DNA of 35,376 nt from an uncultured bacterium (GCA_938082445.1 CALLLL010000097.1:1-35376); one strand, 5' to 3'. Positions 1 to 7,535 are shown, counted from the stretch's first letter. Notes: generated by a model from the letters alone, not told the origin. Numbers and translations are program-made.

Positions 1-207
1 TCGTTGGAGAATGGAGAGGCACCTGCATCAATGGATGAAGTGATGGAGGGGCTACCGATACCCATTGATCCTACGACCAGTAAACCATTTCTGTTTCGCG
101 ATGGCGATGTGTATAGCAAGGCCCTTGAAGAACAGCGAAGAAAAAATGAAGAGCAAATTAAAAGAAATATATCTATGCAACAAAAGCAATCCGCGAACGT
201 AAATTAG
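1..207 (+). CDS. 3' end of an unknown protein (5' truncated by window edge)
   Basis: An open frame runs from the first base to a TAG stop at 205-207, so this is the C-terminal tail of a gene that begins outside the window. The visible 68 residues contain a short motif, LPIDP-like followed by KPFLFRDGD, that recurs near the C-terminus of many uncharacterised bacterial proteins. After it comes a charged, Lys/Glu/Gln-rich helical tail. No catalytic motif is visible and I do not assign a function. The first possible start codon in the window (TTG at 4) has no ribosome-binding site and is probably internal. The stop overlaps the stop of the convergent minus-strand gene by three bases. Confidence 0.65.
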   Translation, partial: SLENGEAPASMDEVMEGLPIPIDPTTSKPFLFRDGDVYSKALEEQRRKNEEQIKRNISMQQKQSANVN

Positions 208-587
208 GAGAGGTTGTTGCATACCTGAGTGTGACCCGCTTCGGCATCGTTCCAATTCGTATAGCGTTGGGTGTAGAGGTCACGGCGCTCGTTGTTTTCG
301 GTGACGAGGGTTTCAAATAGGACAGGAGGACCATCTTCCCAGTTGTGGTCACAGCCACAAAAGTGGGTGCGAATGCGGAAAGCTCCGATTTGGTCGTCTG
401 CGACTTGTACACGACCGCTTTCTTTGGCGGCTTTCATCCAGGCGCCCCATTCGAGTAATTCATCTTCGGGCATGGGAGTGGGGTTGTTTTGATCATCAAG
501 GATGAAGAGATCGGTAGAGGAGGGTTCGGCTTCGGGGTTAGTCACTGGTCTTGCCCTCGGCTTGGCTTGTGGTGGAGAAGTGTTCAC
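204..587 (-). CDS. Hypothetical protein with DHxWxDGPPxLFET motif
   Basis: A 127-residue cytoplasmic protein, last gene of a four-gene minus-strand operon. The N-terminal 30 residues are Pro/Ala-rich and probably disordered. The C-terminal half carries DHNWEDGPPVLFETLV and a later RYTNWNDAEAGH segment, a combination I recognise from widespread uncharacterised bacterial and phage-type proteins whose function is unknown to me. Cys residues in the FCGC segment just before the motif could bind metal, but the spacing is not a standard zinc finger. The start is GTG at 587, giving a 50-base overlap with the upstream gene; a shorter start inside the disordered N-terminus is possible. Confidence 0.65.
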   Translation of the reverse strand: MNTSPPQAKPRARPVTNPEAEPSSTDLFILDDQNNPTPMPEDELLEWGAWMKAAKESGRVQVADDQIGAFRIRTHFCGCDHNWEDGPPVLFETLVTENNERRDLYTQRYTNWNDAEAGHTQVCNNLS

Positions 588-912
588 GGTGGGCGTTGTC
601 TTCGATGATCGAATTTTCTACGGCTTGTTGAGCAAGGCTTCGGAGTTCGTCGAGTTGGGGATGGTTGATTTCATTGTTGTGAGCGTGGCCTAGGAGGACG
701 ATCATGTCTTGGGTGAGGACGACGATGGCGCGTTCGATGGGGGTAGTGTTGCCGTTTGGGGCTTTCCATTCGGTATCGAGCCAACGCTGTGCATCGCGGG
801 TCATGGCTTCTAGTGTAGGAGTGAAAAGGTGATGTGGATCGTTCCATGTTTGGGTGCTTAGCTCGGCGGTCATGCGGGCTATGGCTTCAATGTAGTCTCG
901 TTTATTGTCCAT
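538..912 (-). CDS. Hypothetical 124-residue helical protein
   Basis: I choose the ATG at 912, which overlaps the end of the zinc-ribbon gene by 11 bases, a layout typical of translational coupling. The longer open frame to 1062 would run inside the upstream gene. The protein is predicted mostly helical, acidic, without signal peptide, membrane segment or Cys. It contains an ERAIVVLTQDMIVLLGHAHN helix and a central WNDPHH segment. I do not recognise the family. Membership in the same operon as a membrane-anchored zinc-ribbon protein is the only functional hint. Confidence 0.7.
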   Translation of the reverse strand: MDNKRDYIEAIARMTAELSTQTWNDPHHLFTPTLEAMTRDAQRWLDTEWKAPNGNTTPIERAIVVLTQDMIVLLGHAHNNEINHPQLDELRSLAQQAVENSIIEDNAHREHFSTTSQAEGKTSD

Positions 913-1753
913 CAGTAGATCCTGTTTTGTGTTCGCTAAATACGCGCTTAATTTCCTGGCCTTCGCTGAGGGCTTTGTATAAGGCCTTATGGAAAGGTTC
1001 GAAGTCACTATTGGATGCTGCGTTGAGCTCTTGATAAATGAAGAGAAGGAATGGAGTTTCAAATTCGGTGCCTTGTACTTCTCGGTAATTAATGTAGGTT
1101 ATTTTCCAACCACTGTTTGTTTGAGCAACCCCTTTAAGGTGATCGACAGGTGAATTGCTGATGGGGGCGGTGGTGGCCACGGCTTTTTGGAGGCCAGGGG
1201 TTGAGCGCGGAAGCAATTCTTCACCTAGTAAGGATATTGCATTAAACGCTTCTTGTACGGCGGGTTCAATGACCGCGACCGGAGGAACTGTTTGGCCTTC
1301 AGGTAAGCTTACGGCGATGATAAATGCATTATGGTTATGTGTGGCATTGTCACCCAGGGTGACTAAGTCAATTGTTGTTCGTAAAACACCGCCTTGGTGT
1401 ACAAAGGTCTCGAAGCGTTGCCCTTGAATGTCGGATGTGCCTTTTGCCTCATATCCTTGTGCCTTTAATATAGAAGAAAGATCATGCGAAAGTGCTTCGG
1501 TCGCATCACGCGCTTCACGATTGTTGATACTCAGTGCTAAATACCCGAAGCCGACGAGGATCATGATCATGACTGCAGCGATTTCGAAATACTTTTGGCG
1601 GTTGATGGTTTGCTGGTGCTCAACGTCGGGCTGGGGGCGTTCGGATGAGTCCAATGAATACGTCGCGCCACAAGCGGTGCAGGGTCGGGGCTCACGGGTA
1701 AGTACATCAATATTCAATGCAGCTCCGCATTGGGGGCAGGTCATGTGGCTCAA
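902..1753 (-). CDS. Membrane-anchored zinc-ribbon protein, function unknown
   Basis: A 283-residue protein. The N-terminus is a zinc ribbon with CPQC (Cys6, Cys9) and CTAC (Cys25, Cys28). A charged linker follows, then one transmembrane helix at about 56-75. The remaining 200 residues form a mixed alpha/beta domain, presumably exported, containing an ILKAQGYEAKG segment and ending in a charged tail. The start is probably TTG at 1753, because AAAGGAA sits six bases upstream of it, whereas the ATG at 1744 has no ribosome-binding site at a normal distance; either leaves the zinc ribbon intact. It follows the first operon gene by 15 bases and overlaps the next. Zinc-ribbon plus single-helix proteins of this type are common and mostly uncharacterised. 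Confidence 0.75.
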   Translation of the reverse strand: MSHMTCPQCGAALNIDVLTREPRPCTACGATYSLDSSERPQPDVEHQQTINRQKYFEIAAVMIMILVGFGYLALSINNREARDATEALSHDLSSILKAQGYEAKGTSDIQGQRFETFVHQGGVLRTTIDLVTLGDNATHNHNAFIIAVSLPEGQTVPPVAVIEPAVQEAFNAISLLGEELLPRSTPGLQKAVATTAPISNSPVDHLKGVAQTNSGWKITYINYREVQGTEFETPFLLFIYQELNAASNSDFEPFHKALYKALSEGQEIKRVFSEHKTGSTDGQ

Positions 1754-1768
1754 AATGGGTTCCTTTGA

Positions 1769-2119
1769 TTAATCTTCGGTGTCAAATTCGATTTCGTTAT
1801 CGGGATCGGGTTCTGGAATTCGGGCGATCCCTTTGGCGATGTCCACATGGAGCACCATGCTGGTGGAGACATCATTGGGCGTGTAGCCTTTAATTTTTAC
1901 TTCATATAAATGGTTTTCGCCCAATTGCTTAGGTTCTTCCACGCCAATTTGGGTCAGATCAGCGTCATTTTGTCCATAGCGCAAGGCCAACACGCTTGCT
2001 CGTCGTTTCATAGCTGCCACAGCATCAGAGTCCTGAACAGGCTTTTTACTGGGATCGCTAAAGAGATTCCGGAAAAAGTCCCTTCGACTGGCGGTATTAT
2101 CAGAAGATTTATTGGACAT
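1769..2119 (-). CDS. Hypothetical protein, first gene of the minus-strand operon
   Basis: A 116-residue protein starting at ATG 2119, preceded by GAAAGG at a normal distance (a TTG at 2143 would add eight residues without a good site). The N-terminus reads SRRDFFRNLF, resembling a twin-arginine motif, but no hydrophobic stretch follows, so it is more likely cytoplasmic. The middle holds KRRASVLALRYGQND. The C-terminal half looks like a small beta-rich domain (NHLYEVKIKGYTP, then TSMVLHVDIAKGIARIPEP) ending in an acidic tail. I do not recognise the family. It lies 15 bases upstream of the zinc-ribbon gene and is presumably cotranscribed with it. Confidence 0.7.
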   Translation of the reverse strand: MSNKSSDNTASRRDFFRNLFSDPSKKPVQDSDAVAAMKRRASVLALRYGQNDADLTQIGVEEPKQLGENHLYEVKIKGYTPNDVSTSMVLHVDIAKGIARIPEPDPDNEIEFDTED

Positions 2120-2172
2120 ACTGACCTTTCGTGAATTATCCAAACCATTACAAAATAACAGCTTAGCTCTAT

Positions 2173-2200
2173 TCTATATTCCTCTAAGGTGCTTTGCCAA
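2173..2200 (-). promoter_or_regulatory. Predicted sigma-70 promoter of the minus-strand operon
   Basis: Read on the minus strand, TTGGCA (2195-2200) is separated by 16 bases from TATAGA (2173-2178). The -35 matches consensus at five of six positions and the -10 at four. Transcription would start near 2166, about 47 bases before the ATG at 2119. Confidence 0.45.
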
Positions 2201-2232
2201 GCTAAAAGGAATGTAAAGTGTATAAGGACAAG

Positions 2233-2261
2233 TTGACAAAGGGAGTCTTTGTTAGAATACA
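2233..2261 (+). promoter_or_regulatory. Possible promoter of the MaoC-like gene
   Basis: A perfect TTGACA lies at 2233-2238. The -10 is uncertain: AATACA (2256-2261) has ideal 17-base spacing but is weak, while TAGAAT (2253-2258) is strong but only 14 bases away. The ribosome-binding site AGGGAG precedes the ATG at 2298. Confidence 0.35.
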
Positions 2262-2297
2262 CTATGTTAATATAGAAACTAATATTCAGGGAGTACT

Positions 2298-3143
2298 ATG
2301 CATTTTGAGTTAAATCAGGAATTGTTGGAGTACACTGTAGAGGCGCGAAATTTTGCTGATCCGGTACACAATTCATTGCATCAAGAAGAAATTGCGCAAC
2401 GGTTTGGGTACCGAGGCGAAGTGGTACCTGGGGTGGGAGTATATGCCTACATGACTGCACCTATTACGGAAGCGTTTGGAGTGGACTGGTTGGAGCGCGG
2501 CAGCATGAGCGCGAAATTTATCAAGCCGATCTATGATGGGGATACGGTTACTGTACGATCCAAAGTGATACATCTAGCCCCCGTGCGTATTTTGGTCAGT
2601 GTCTATAATCAGCGTGATGTAATGTGCGCCTTGGGTGAAGCCTCGTTGCCGGAAGATCATACGGAGTTTTTGTCTATTTTGAATTTTCCATTGCACCCCA
2701 TGCCCCTTGAGTCGGAACGATTGAAACCAATGAAATCGGAAATCCCCAATGACTGTCCTTTGGGTACCATGGAATTCACAATCGATCTCAGCAGTCCAGA
2801 GGGTGAACATGCTACGTTTTTAAACGATATTGATGCAAAGCAGTCTTTGTATCGTGGGGATCATCCGCACTATCATCCGGCCCAAATTTTATTAAAAGCA
2901 AACCAGGTTCTCTACAAGAATCTAAATATCGATCCATGGATTCATATCGCTAGTGATGTGCGCTATCATGCTTTGCCCATGGATGGGGACCCTGTGGCAC
3001 TTCGCGGACGCATCAGACATACTTACGCAAAGCAAGGCCATTTGATTGCCTTGAGTGAATTGGCATTGGTTGGTGCGCAAGAAAAATTTCTCACACACCT
3101 GACGCATACAACTATAATCCAACCGGCTTGGGCGCCTGAATAA
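2298..3143 (+). CDS. MaoC-like (hotdog-fold) dehydratase/thioesterase-type protein
   Basis: A 281-residue protein with two hotdog-like halves. The N-terminal half carries the MaoC-type hydratase region, HNSLHQEEIAQRFGYRG followed by VVPGVGVY, and then FIKPIYDGDTVTV, the strand that usually closes the first hotdog. The C-terminal half, from about residue 205, resembles a second hotdog (VRYHALPMDGDPVALRGRI, then the HTT segment near the end). Double-hotdog proteins of this family act on acyl-CoA or acyl-carrier thioesters as hydratases or thioesterases; the substrate cannot be read here. The start is ATG 2298 with AGGGAG upstream. It is monocistronic and ends three bases before the convergent MBL gene. 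Confidence 0.8.
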   Translation: MHFELNQELLEYTVEARNFADPVHNSLHQEEIAQRFGYRGEVVPGVGVYAYMTAPITEAFGVDWLERGSMSAKFIKPIYDGDTVTVRSKVIHLAPVRILVSVYNQRDVMCALGEASLPEDHTEFLSILNFPLHPMPLESERLKPMKSEIPNDCPLGTMEFTIDLSSPEGEHATFLNDIDAKQSLYRGDHPHYHPAQILLKANQVLYKNLNIDPWIHIASDVRYHALPMDGDPVALRGRIRHTYAKQGHLIALSELALVGAQEKFLTHLTHTTIIQPAWAPE

Positions 3144-3146
3144 CAC

Positions 3147-4160
3147 TTAGTCTGCTTGGCGATAGAGGGGGGCTAAATCAGGGTCGTCTTCCATTTCTTC
3201 GATATTCACGATGACCAAACGGCCACGCTCATAGAGGTATTCCAAGTGTGCTCCGGCTTCAAGCATGGCGAGAAGCACATGGTAGTCCTCGCGTTTGCCA
3301 AACAGTCCCAAAGATACCTCATTAATAGTCTTGGGCTCATCCAATAGATTGTAGGTTTTTTCTAAGCGACCCTCGTGAAACGAAATACTATCATCGATGC
3401 GTTCGCTTAAATTTTCCATGGCCAATTCATGACCGCCTAAACCAATACGAATGCCTTCCAATTTGCGCACCTTTTCGAGAGATTCCATGTAATGTCCTAC
3501 GCCCATGTTGCGCGTGATGGACTCGGGGGCTTGGTTGGGTGTTATACGCGAGAGGACATGGTCAGCTGTGAATAGAATGTCATGGAGTTGCATGCACACT
3601 TGGCCTGGACAATGACCGGGTGTATGGTAGGACACGAGAGGGGTGTCTAAGATTTGTCCTTCATGAAAAGTAAAATCTACATTGCGCGCATGGAAGGTAT
3701 CTTTGGACCATTTATTCATGTGCAGTAATGTGTCAACCGTGTGTCTGCTCATCCCTGAATGATTTAGGAAATGCCGTAAGCCGTGAGTGGAGCTCAACAG
3801 TCGTTCGTTAAAATGTTGTATGACACTCGCATCCAGTTCGTGAATGCCCAACTCCGCACCGGTTTCTTCCACAACCCAGTTAACCCCTCCGAAGTGATCA
3901 ATATGCCCGTGCGTTAAGATGACGCGTTGGATATCTTTCAGGGAAAGTTTCTCATTAAACTTCGAGCGCAGAACTTCGAAGCACTTTAAGAGGTCTTGGT
4001 TAGACTGATCCCAGCCCGATCCAGTATCCAGCAAAGTAATGGTGTCGTCCAGCACCAAATAGCAATTGGTGATGTGGTCAGGAAAGGCCTCAACGGGCAT
4101 TCTATAGACTTTAACGCCTCCTGAACTTTCAAAGGCTTCAACGGTGGAATCGTTTATCAT
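3147..4160 (-). CDS. MBL-fold metallo-hydrolase with C-terminal winged-helix-like region
   Basis: A 337-residue soluble protein of the metallo-beta-lactamase fold. The metal-binding motif HGHIDH is at 84-89, with further ligands at His183 (HTPGHCPG), Asp200 (FTADHVL) and His244 (LGGHE). The last 70 residues (KTINEVSLGLFGKREDYHVL onward) resemble the winged-helix domain found at the end of LACTB2/glyoxalase II-like hydrolases. This subgroup contains thioester hydrolases and nucleases as well as proteins of unknown substrate; there is no reason to call it an antibiotic lactamase. The ATG at 4160 is preceded by GAGAG. It is divergent from the glutaredoxin gene and convergent with the MaoC-like gene. 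Confidence 0.88.
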   Translation of the reverse strand: MINDSTVEAFESSGGVKVYRMPVEAFPDHITNCYLVLDDTITLLDTGSGWDQSNQDLLKCFEVLRSKFNEKLSLKDIQRVILTHGHIDHFGGVNWVVEETGAELGIHELDASVIQHFNERLLSSTHGLRHFLNHSGMSRHTVDTLLHMNKWSKDTFHARNVDFTFHEGQILDTPLVSYHTPGHCPGQVCMQLHDILFTADHVLSRITPNQAPESITRNMGVGHYMESLEKVRKLEGIRIGLGGHELAMENLSERIDDSISFHEGRLEKTYNLLDEPKTINEVSLGLFGKREDYHVLLAMLEAGAHLEYLYERGRLVIVNIEEMEDDPDLAPLYRQAD

Positions 4161-4161
4161 G

Positions 4162-4232
4162 GGTGCTCTCGGTGATTGGTTTAAACTCGGTGGTTTGGCT
4201 ATAATTATAGACCATCTAAATAGGAGAGCACC
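4162..4232. repeat. 9-bp inverted repeat spanning the divergent MBL/glutaredoxin leader
   Basis: GGTGCTCTC at 4162-4170 is the exact reverse complement of GAGAGCACC at 4224-4232. Each copy is the ribosome-binding region of one of the two divergent genes, so both genes have the same sequence just before their ATG. Near the centre lies the 12-bp perfect palindrome CTATAATTATAG (4199-4210). Confidence 0.7.
4176..4205 (+). promoter_or_regulatory. Predicted promoter of the glutaredoxin gene, with palindromic -10
   Basis: TTGGTT (4176-4181), an 18-base spacer and a perfect TATAAT (4200-4205). The -10 belongs to the palindrome CTATAATTATAG, so the minus strand also presents TATAAT (4204-4209), with TTGGTG (4229-4234, read on minus) 19 bases upstream facing the MBL gene. 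Transcription toward glutaredoxin would start near 4212. Confidence 0.5.
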
Positions 4233-4233
4233 A

Positions 4234-4488
4234 ATGAGCCAAGAAATAATTTTATACTCAGCTGCATTATGCGGCGATTGTCAGCACCTCAAAGCCTTTA
4301 TGGACGCCCATAATGTGAACTATACTTTGCGCGATATTCGTGAAAACCTTGCGTATGGTGAAGAACTTGAAGCCCAAACAGGAAAGCTTGGTGTGCCCTA
4401 CTTGGTTATTGACGGCGAATGGATTCGTGGCTACGAAGTTGGGAAACCGTTTTCCGAAGACTTTGCCAAGAGCCTTTTCGGTTTATAA
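4234..4488 (+). CDS. Glutaredoxin-family thiol-disulfide protein
   Basis: An 84-residue protein spanning a whole glutaredoxin/thioredoxin-like fold. The active site is LCGDC, a CxxC with Gly-Asp between the cysteines rather than Pro-Tyr, and the cis-proline loop is GVPYLVIDG. It would reduce disulfides or mixed glutathione disulfides in the cytoplasm; the CGDC site means the reductant cannot be assumed to be glutathione. The start is ATG 4234 with TAGGAG ten bases upstream; the open frame extends to 4144 but that part overlaps the promoter and the divergent gene. The two DinB-fold genes follow 35 bases later and may be cotranscribed. Confidence 0.85.
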   Translation: MSQEIILYSAALCGDCQHLKAFMDAHNVNYTLRDIRENLAYGEELEAQTGKLGVPYLVIDGEWIRGYEVGKPFSEDFAKSLFGL

Positions 4489-4523
4489 TATTTACAGGTT
4501 TGCTAACTACAGGAGTCCGAGTC

Positions 4524-5024
4524 ATGCCCAGTAATCAAGAAGTGTATGCCCAGTTTTTCGAACAAGAAAGCAATGAAGTTCTGAATCTGGTGCAAAATAT
4601 TGATCCTTCGATTTTTTTTAAACAACTTGCGAAAGATAAAGCACATCCGCTTTGGTTGTTTGGGCACATCCTAGGGGCCAACAATACCATGATACATATA
4701 TTCTGTTGTGGTGGAGAAAACTTGTTGCCAAAGGAATGGGGAACTAAATTCTCTCCGGATTTTATCGGGGGTGATTTGCCACGACCCGATGCAGATTTTT
4801 ATCCTACATGGGAAGAAATTACCGAACAGTTTAAGGTGATTTCTGCAGCCTGCGCTGAAGGTATACGCAATCTCAGTGATGAAGCATTGAATAGTGAGTT
4901 GGGGGAAAACTTTCCTGAGATGCTTCGTGAATATTTCAAGACGGTCGACAATACCTTGCGTGTGGTAATTCAACACAGTGCTTACCACCGAGGCCAATTA
5001 TCTGCCCTTCAACTAAGCGAATAA
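4524..5024 (+). CDS. DinB-family four-helix protein (paralogue 1)
   Basis: A 166-residue protein of the DinB/YfiT-like metal-binding four-helix fold. Candidate metal ligands are His48 in HPLWLFGH (41-48) and His151/His155 in HSAYHRGQL. DinB-fold proteins include thiol-transferases and many uncharacterised stress-induced proteins; the substrate is unknown. The start is ATG 4524 with AGGAGT upstream; the open frame reaching 4419 overlaps the glutaredoxin gene in another frame and is rejected. It is followed 10 bases later by a same-length paralogue and preceded by a glutaredoxin, so a role in thiol chemistry is plausible but inferred. Confidence 0.85.
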   Translation: MPSNQEVYAQFFEQESNEVLNLVQNIDPSIFFKQLAKDKAHPLWLFGHILGANNTMIHIFCCGGENLLPKEWGTKFSPDFIGGDLPRPDADFYPTWEEITEQFKVISAACAEGIRNLSDEALNSELGENFPEMLREYFKTVDNTLRVVIQHSAYHRGQLSALQLSE

Positions 5025-5034
5025 GGAAATTATC

Positions 5035-5535
5035 ATGCCACGTGCACAAGATGCCTATGCCCAACTTATTGAATTGGAAATGAATACGGTGTTGTCTGTT
5101 GCTAAGACGATTGATCCGGCTAAATACTATAAGCAATGGCGTGAAGAGAAGGCGCATCCGCTTTGGTTATTGGGTCATATAGCCAATACAAATAATTTAT
5201 TAATCAATAAGTGGTGCTGTGAAGGGACATCGTTGATGCCCAAAGAGTGGCGCGAGAAATTTTCGCCTGATTTTGGTGGCGGAGTGGCTCCACGACCCGA
5301 CAAGGATTTTTATCCAAACTGGGACGAGGTAGTTGAAGCGTATACTGCCGTAACGCAGTATTGTGTTGATACGGTGCCGACCTTGAGTGATGAGGTGTTT
5401 GCTGGTCCCATGCGCGGTGGTGCTCCGGAGCGCATTCAGGAACGTTTCAAGACGGTAGACAATGCGATACGGATTGTGACGTTGCATAGTGCATACCATC
5501 GCGGCCAGATGTCGATGATTAATTTTCAGGATTAG
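5035..5535 (+). CDS. DinB-family four-helix protein (paralogue 2)
   Basis: Also 166 residues, aligning to paralogue 1 without a single gap; by my count 81 of 166 positions are identical (about 49%). The HPLWLLGH and HSAYHRGQM segments are at the same positions (41-48, 151-159), as are CC at 61-62, PKEW and KFSPDF. The region 121-130 shares no residue with its twin, so the copies probably diverged in specificity around one loop. Its ATG follows a GGAAAT site 10 bases after the first copy. hemW starts two bases after its stop, so glutaredoxin, both DinB genes and hemW look like one operon. Confidence 0.85.
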   Translation: MPRAQDAYAQLIELEMNTVLSVAKTIDPAKYYKQWREEKAHPLWLLGHIANTNNLLINKWCCEGTSLMPKEWREKFSPDFGGGVAPRPDKDFYPNWDEVVEAYTAVTQYCVDTVPTLSDEVFAGPMRGGAPERIQERFKTVDNAIRIVTLHSAYHRGQMSMINFQD

Positions 5536-5537
5536 CT

Positions 5538-6635
5538 GTGGAACCTTCCATCGGCATCTATATCCACATTCCTTATTGCCGAGTGCTGTGTCCGTATTGT
5601 GACTTTGTGAAAAAGCGAAGTGCTGGAGATGTGCCCGATGATTTTGTAAGTGCGCTATGTTTGGAGTTCCAACACTATGAGGGGCCCAAGAATATAGCCA
5701 GTATTTTTTTCGGTGGCGGCACACCTTCTCTATTGAGCCCAGTGGGTATGGAGCACATATTCAAACACTTGGGGCAATGTTTTAACTTACTGGAATCGGA
5801 AGTCACTATAGAAGTAAACCCCGATGATGTGACAACTGAACAGTTAGAAGTATGGAAGAGCGTGGGGGTTAATCGACTTAGCTTGGGGGTACAAAGTTTT
5901 GACGATTCAGTATTAACGTTTTTGGGTCGCAATCATGACGCGCGTAAAGCGCATCAAGCCTGTGAACTCATCGCAAAAGAGTATGATAATTGGAGTCTAG
6001 ATTTAATTTTCGGGGCAAAGCCTGCGGATACCTGGGAGGCTTCGGTGCATACAGCACTCGATTATGGGCCACAACACATTTCCGCATATGGCTTAACTTA
6101 TGAAGAAAACACGCCTTTTTGGCAACAACGTCATCAAGCTTTAGACGATGATATCGCGTTGGAGCAGTATCGGCAAACGCATGACTGGCTGGCTGATTAT
6201 AATCACTATGAAGTATCCAACTTTGCCTTACCCGGATTCGAATCCAGTCATAACAAAGTGTACTGGCGCAATGAGCAATATGCAGGATTCGGACCCGGAG
6301 CAGTGTCTTATCTAAATGATGTACGAATCACCAATCAACGAAGTATTAATGCTTACTTGAAGTCGCCGGGGGTTGACCGCATTGAAGAAAAAGTTGGATT
6401 GGCCGATAGTAAGCTGGAAACTTTGATCCAGCATTTCCGGACGCAGGAAGGCATTAAAGAATCGTATTATCATGGTCGGTTTGGAAGTCATCTTCAAGAT
6501 GACTTCGGTCCAGCACTGAGTGATTTAGTGCTGCGCGGACTTATTCAGTACAGTGAAACTGAGCAATGTTACCAACCAACTCTCCCAGGCTATGAGTTGA
6601 ACAACGAAATTGGCTTAGCGCTGATTCCGGAATAA
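5538..6635 (+). CDS. hemW: Heme chaperone HemW (radical SAM, coproporphyrinogen oxidase-like)
   Basis: A 365-residue radical SAM protein. The iron-sulfur motif is CRVLCPYCDF (Cys14, Cys18, Cys21); the Asp-Phe after the last Cys, without the extra Cys of HemN, marks the HemW subgroup, which binds heme and delivers it to hemoproteins rather than oxidising coproporphyrinogen. GGGTPS (59-64) is the SAM-binding glycine motif. The C-terminal third contains YEVSNFALPG and the GFGPGAVSYL region of the HemN C-terminal domain. The start is GTG at 5538, two bases after the DinB stop; I see no better start. It ends with TAA directly abutting the stop of the convergent HAD gene. Confidence 0.92.
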   Translation: MEPSIGIYIHIPYCRVLCPYCDFVKKRSAGDVPDDFVSALCLEFQHYEGPKNIASIFFGGGTPSLLSPVGMEHIFKHLGQCFNLLESEVTIEVNPDDVTTEQLEVWKSVGVNRLSLGVQSFDDSVLTFLGRNHDARKAHQACELIAKEYDNWSLDLIFGAKPADTWEASVHTALDYGPQHISAYGLTYEENTPFWQQRHQALDDDIALEQYRQTHDWLADYNHYEVSNFALPGFESSHNKVYWRNEQYAGFGPGAVSYLNDVRITNQRSINAYLKSPGVDRIEEKVGLADSKLETLIQHFRTQEGIKESYYHGRFGSHLQDDFGPALSDLVLRGLIQYSETEQCYQPTLPGYELNNEIGLALIPE

Positions 6636-7451
6636 CTAGGCGTTGAATAAGTACTCAACTAAAGCATCTGCTTCGGTGAAGTCGGGTACGATAAAGTCAG
6701 CACCGACCTTGAGTAGGCGATCGCGTTTACTCGCATCAAGCCCGCCGTTCACTTCGTCTGACGCTACACCGATGGATACACATCCGTTTTCGTGGGCTAA
6801 GCGGATTTCTACAGGTCCATCCCCTATGATCAATACTTCAGGGCCGTGCAGATCGTGTTTTTCGATCATTTCGGTGAGGATTTTTTCTTTGGAAAATTCT
6901 TTTATGGTGCGTAGAGCGCCCCAGATGTCACTGAAGTGATGGTCTACGCCCAATTTATTTGCTTCGTTGCGTACGTCATCTTGGTTTGTGCCACTGAAGA
7001 TATATAGCTCTGGGCCTTGCTCAGCTACTTTGGCTACAAAATCTCGTGAACCGATTACGCAGAAATCTTCTTGAGTTTTTTGACCGCTTTCCAATTGCGC
7101 TAAGCGTTCATTGACTGGAACCATCAATCGGTCATTGTAGATTTTCTTGTATCCTTGGGCATCCAGAATTTGGTCTTCAGGGACTAAACCATACTCTTTA
7201 ACGATATCGACCAAACCTTCCATTTGCAAAATCGTCTGAATCCCTGTGGTTTCATCAATGAAATCAGTCGAACGTTGGGCAATGGCTTCAGTCGGCTCGG
7301 TGTCCCCGCAGATCATTTCTACCATTAAAGGATGCATGATGCCCTGCCAGCCTTCACGCAAGAGGCTAATTGTGCCGTCGAAATCAAATAATACGTGCTT
7401 AAATTGGCCACGCGTGACATCGCGAACCACTTCGACTTGCTCAAATGACAT
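6636..7451 (-). CDS. HAD-superfamily phosphatase
   Basis: A 271-residue soluble hydrolase of the haloacid dehalogenase superfamily. Motif I is LFDFDGT (nucleophile Asp23, Asp25), motif II SGT at 153-155, motif III a Lys near 188-190, and motif IV IIGDGPVE (Asp211, with Glu215 in the second acidic position). A helical cap lies between about 30 and 145, as in phosphoglycolate phosphatase-like enzymes, but the substrate is not identifiable. The start is ATG 7451 with GAAAGG upstream. The gene is divergent from the HlyIII gene and shares a 107-base intergenic region with it. Confidence 0.85.
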   Translation of the reverse strand: MSFEQVEVVRDVTRGQFKHVLFDFDGTISLLREGWQGIMHPLMVEMICGDTEPTEAIAQRSTDFIDETTGIQTILQMEGLVDIVKEYGLVPEDQILDAQGYKKIYNDRLMVPVNERLAQLESGQKTQEDFCVIGSRDFVAKVAEQGPELYIFSGTNQDDVRNEANKLGVDHHFSDIWGALRTIKEFSKEKILTEMIEKHDLHGPEVLIIGDGPVEIRLAHENGCVSIGVASDEVNGGLDASKRDRLLKVGADFIVPDFTEADALVEYLFNA

Positions 7452-7506
7452 GGGGAAAACCTTTCAAAAGGGTGATAGGAACACAAATGATTGATAGTAT
7501 TGGCGC

Positions 7507-7535
7507 ATTATACGTATCTGGAATAGGTATTTCCA
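7507..7535 (-). promoter_or_regulatory. Predicted sigma-70 promoter of the HAD gene
   Basis: On the minus strand TGGAAA (7530-7535), a 17-base spacer and a perfect TATAAT (7507-7512). The start site would be near 7500, about 50 bases before the ATG at 7451. The -35 lies inside the inverted repeat at 7518-7536. Confidence 0.5.

Noticed and set aside
2074-2119. Twin-arginine-like motif SRRDFF at the start of the first minus-strand operon protein
   Set aside because: No hydrophobic segment or signal peptidase site follows, so Tat export is not supported.
3147-4160. Beta-lactamase (antibiotic resistance) reading of the MBL-fold gene
   Set aside because: No signal peptide, and the C-terminal winged-helix-like region fits LACTB2-type hydrolases rather than antibiotic-degrading enzymes.
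5538-6635. Oxygen-independent coproporphyrinogen oxidase HemN
   Set aside because: The Cys motif ends CDF without the extra Cys of HemN, and the length fits HemW.
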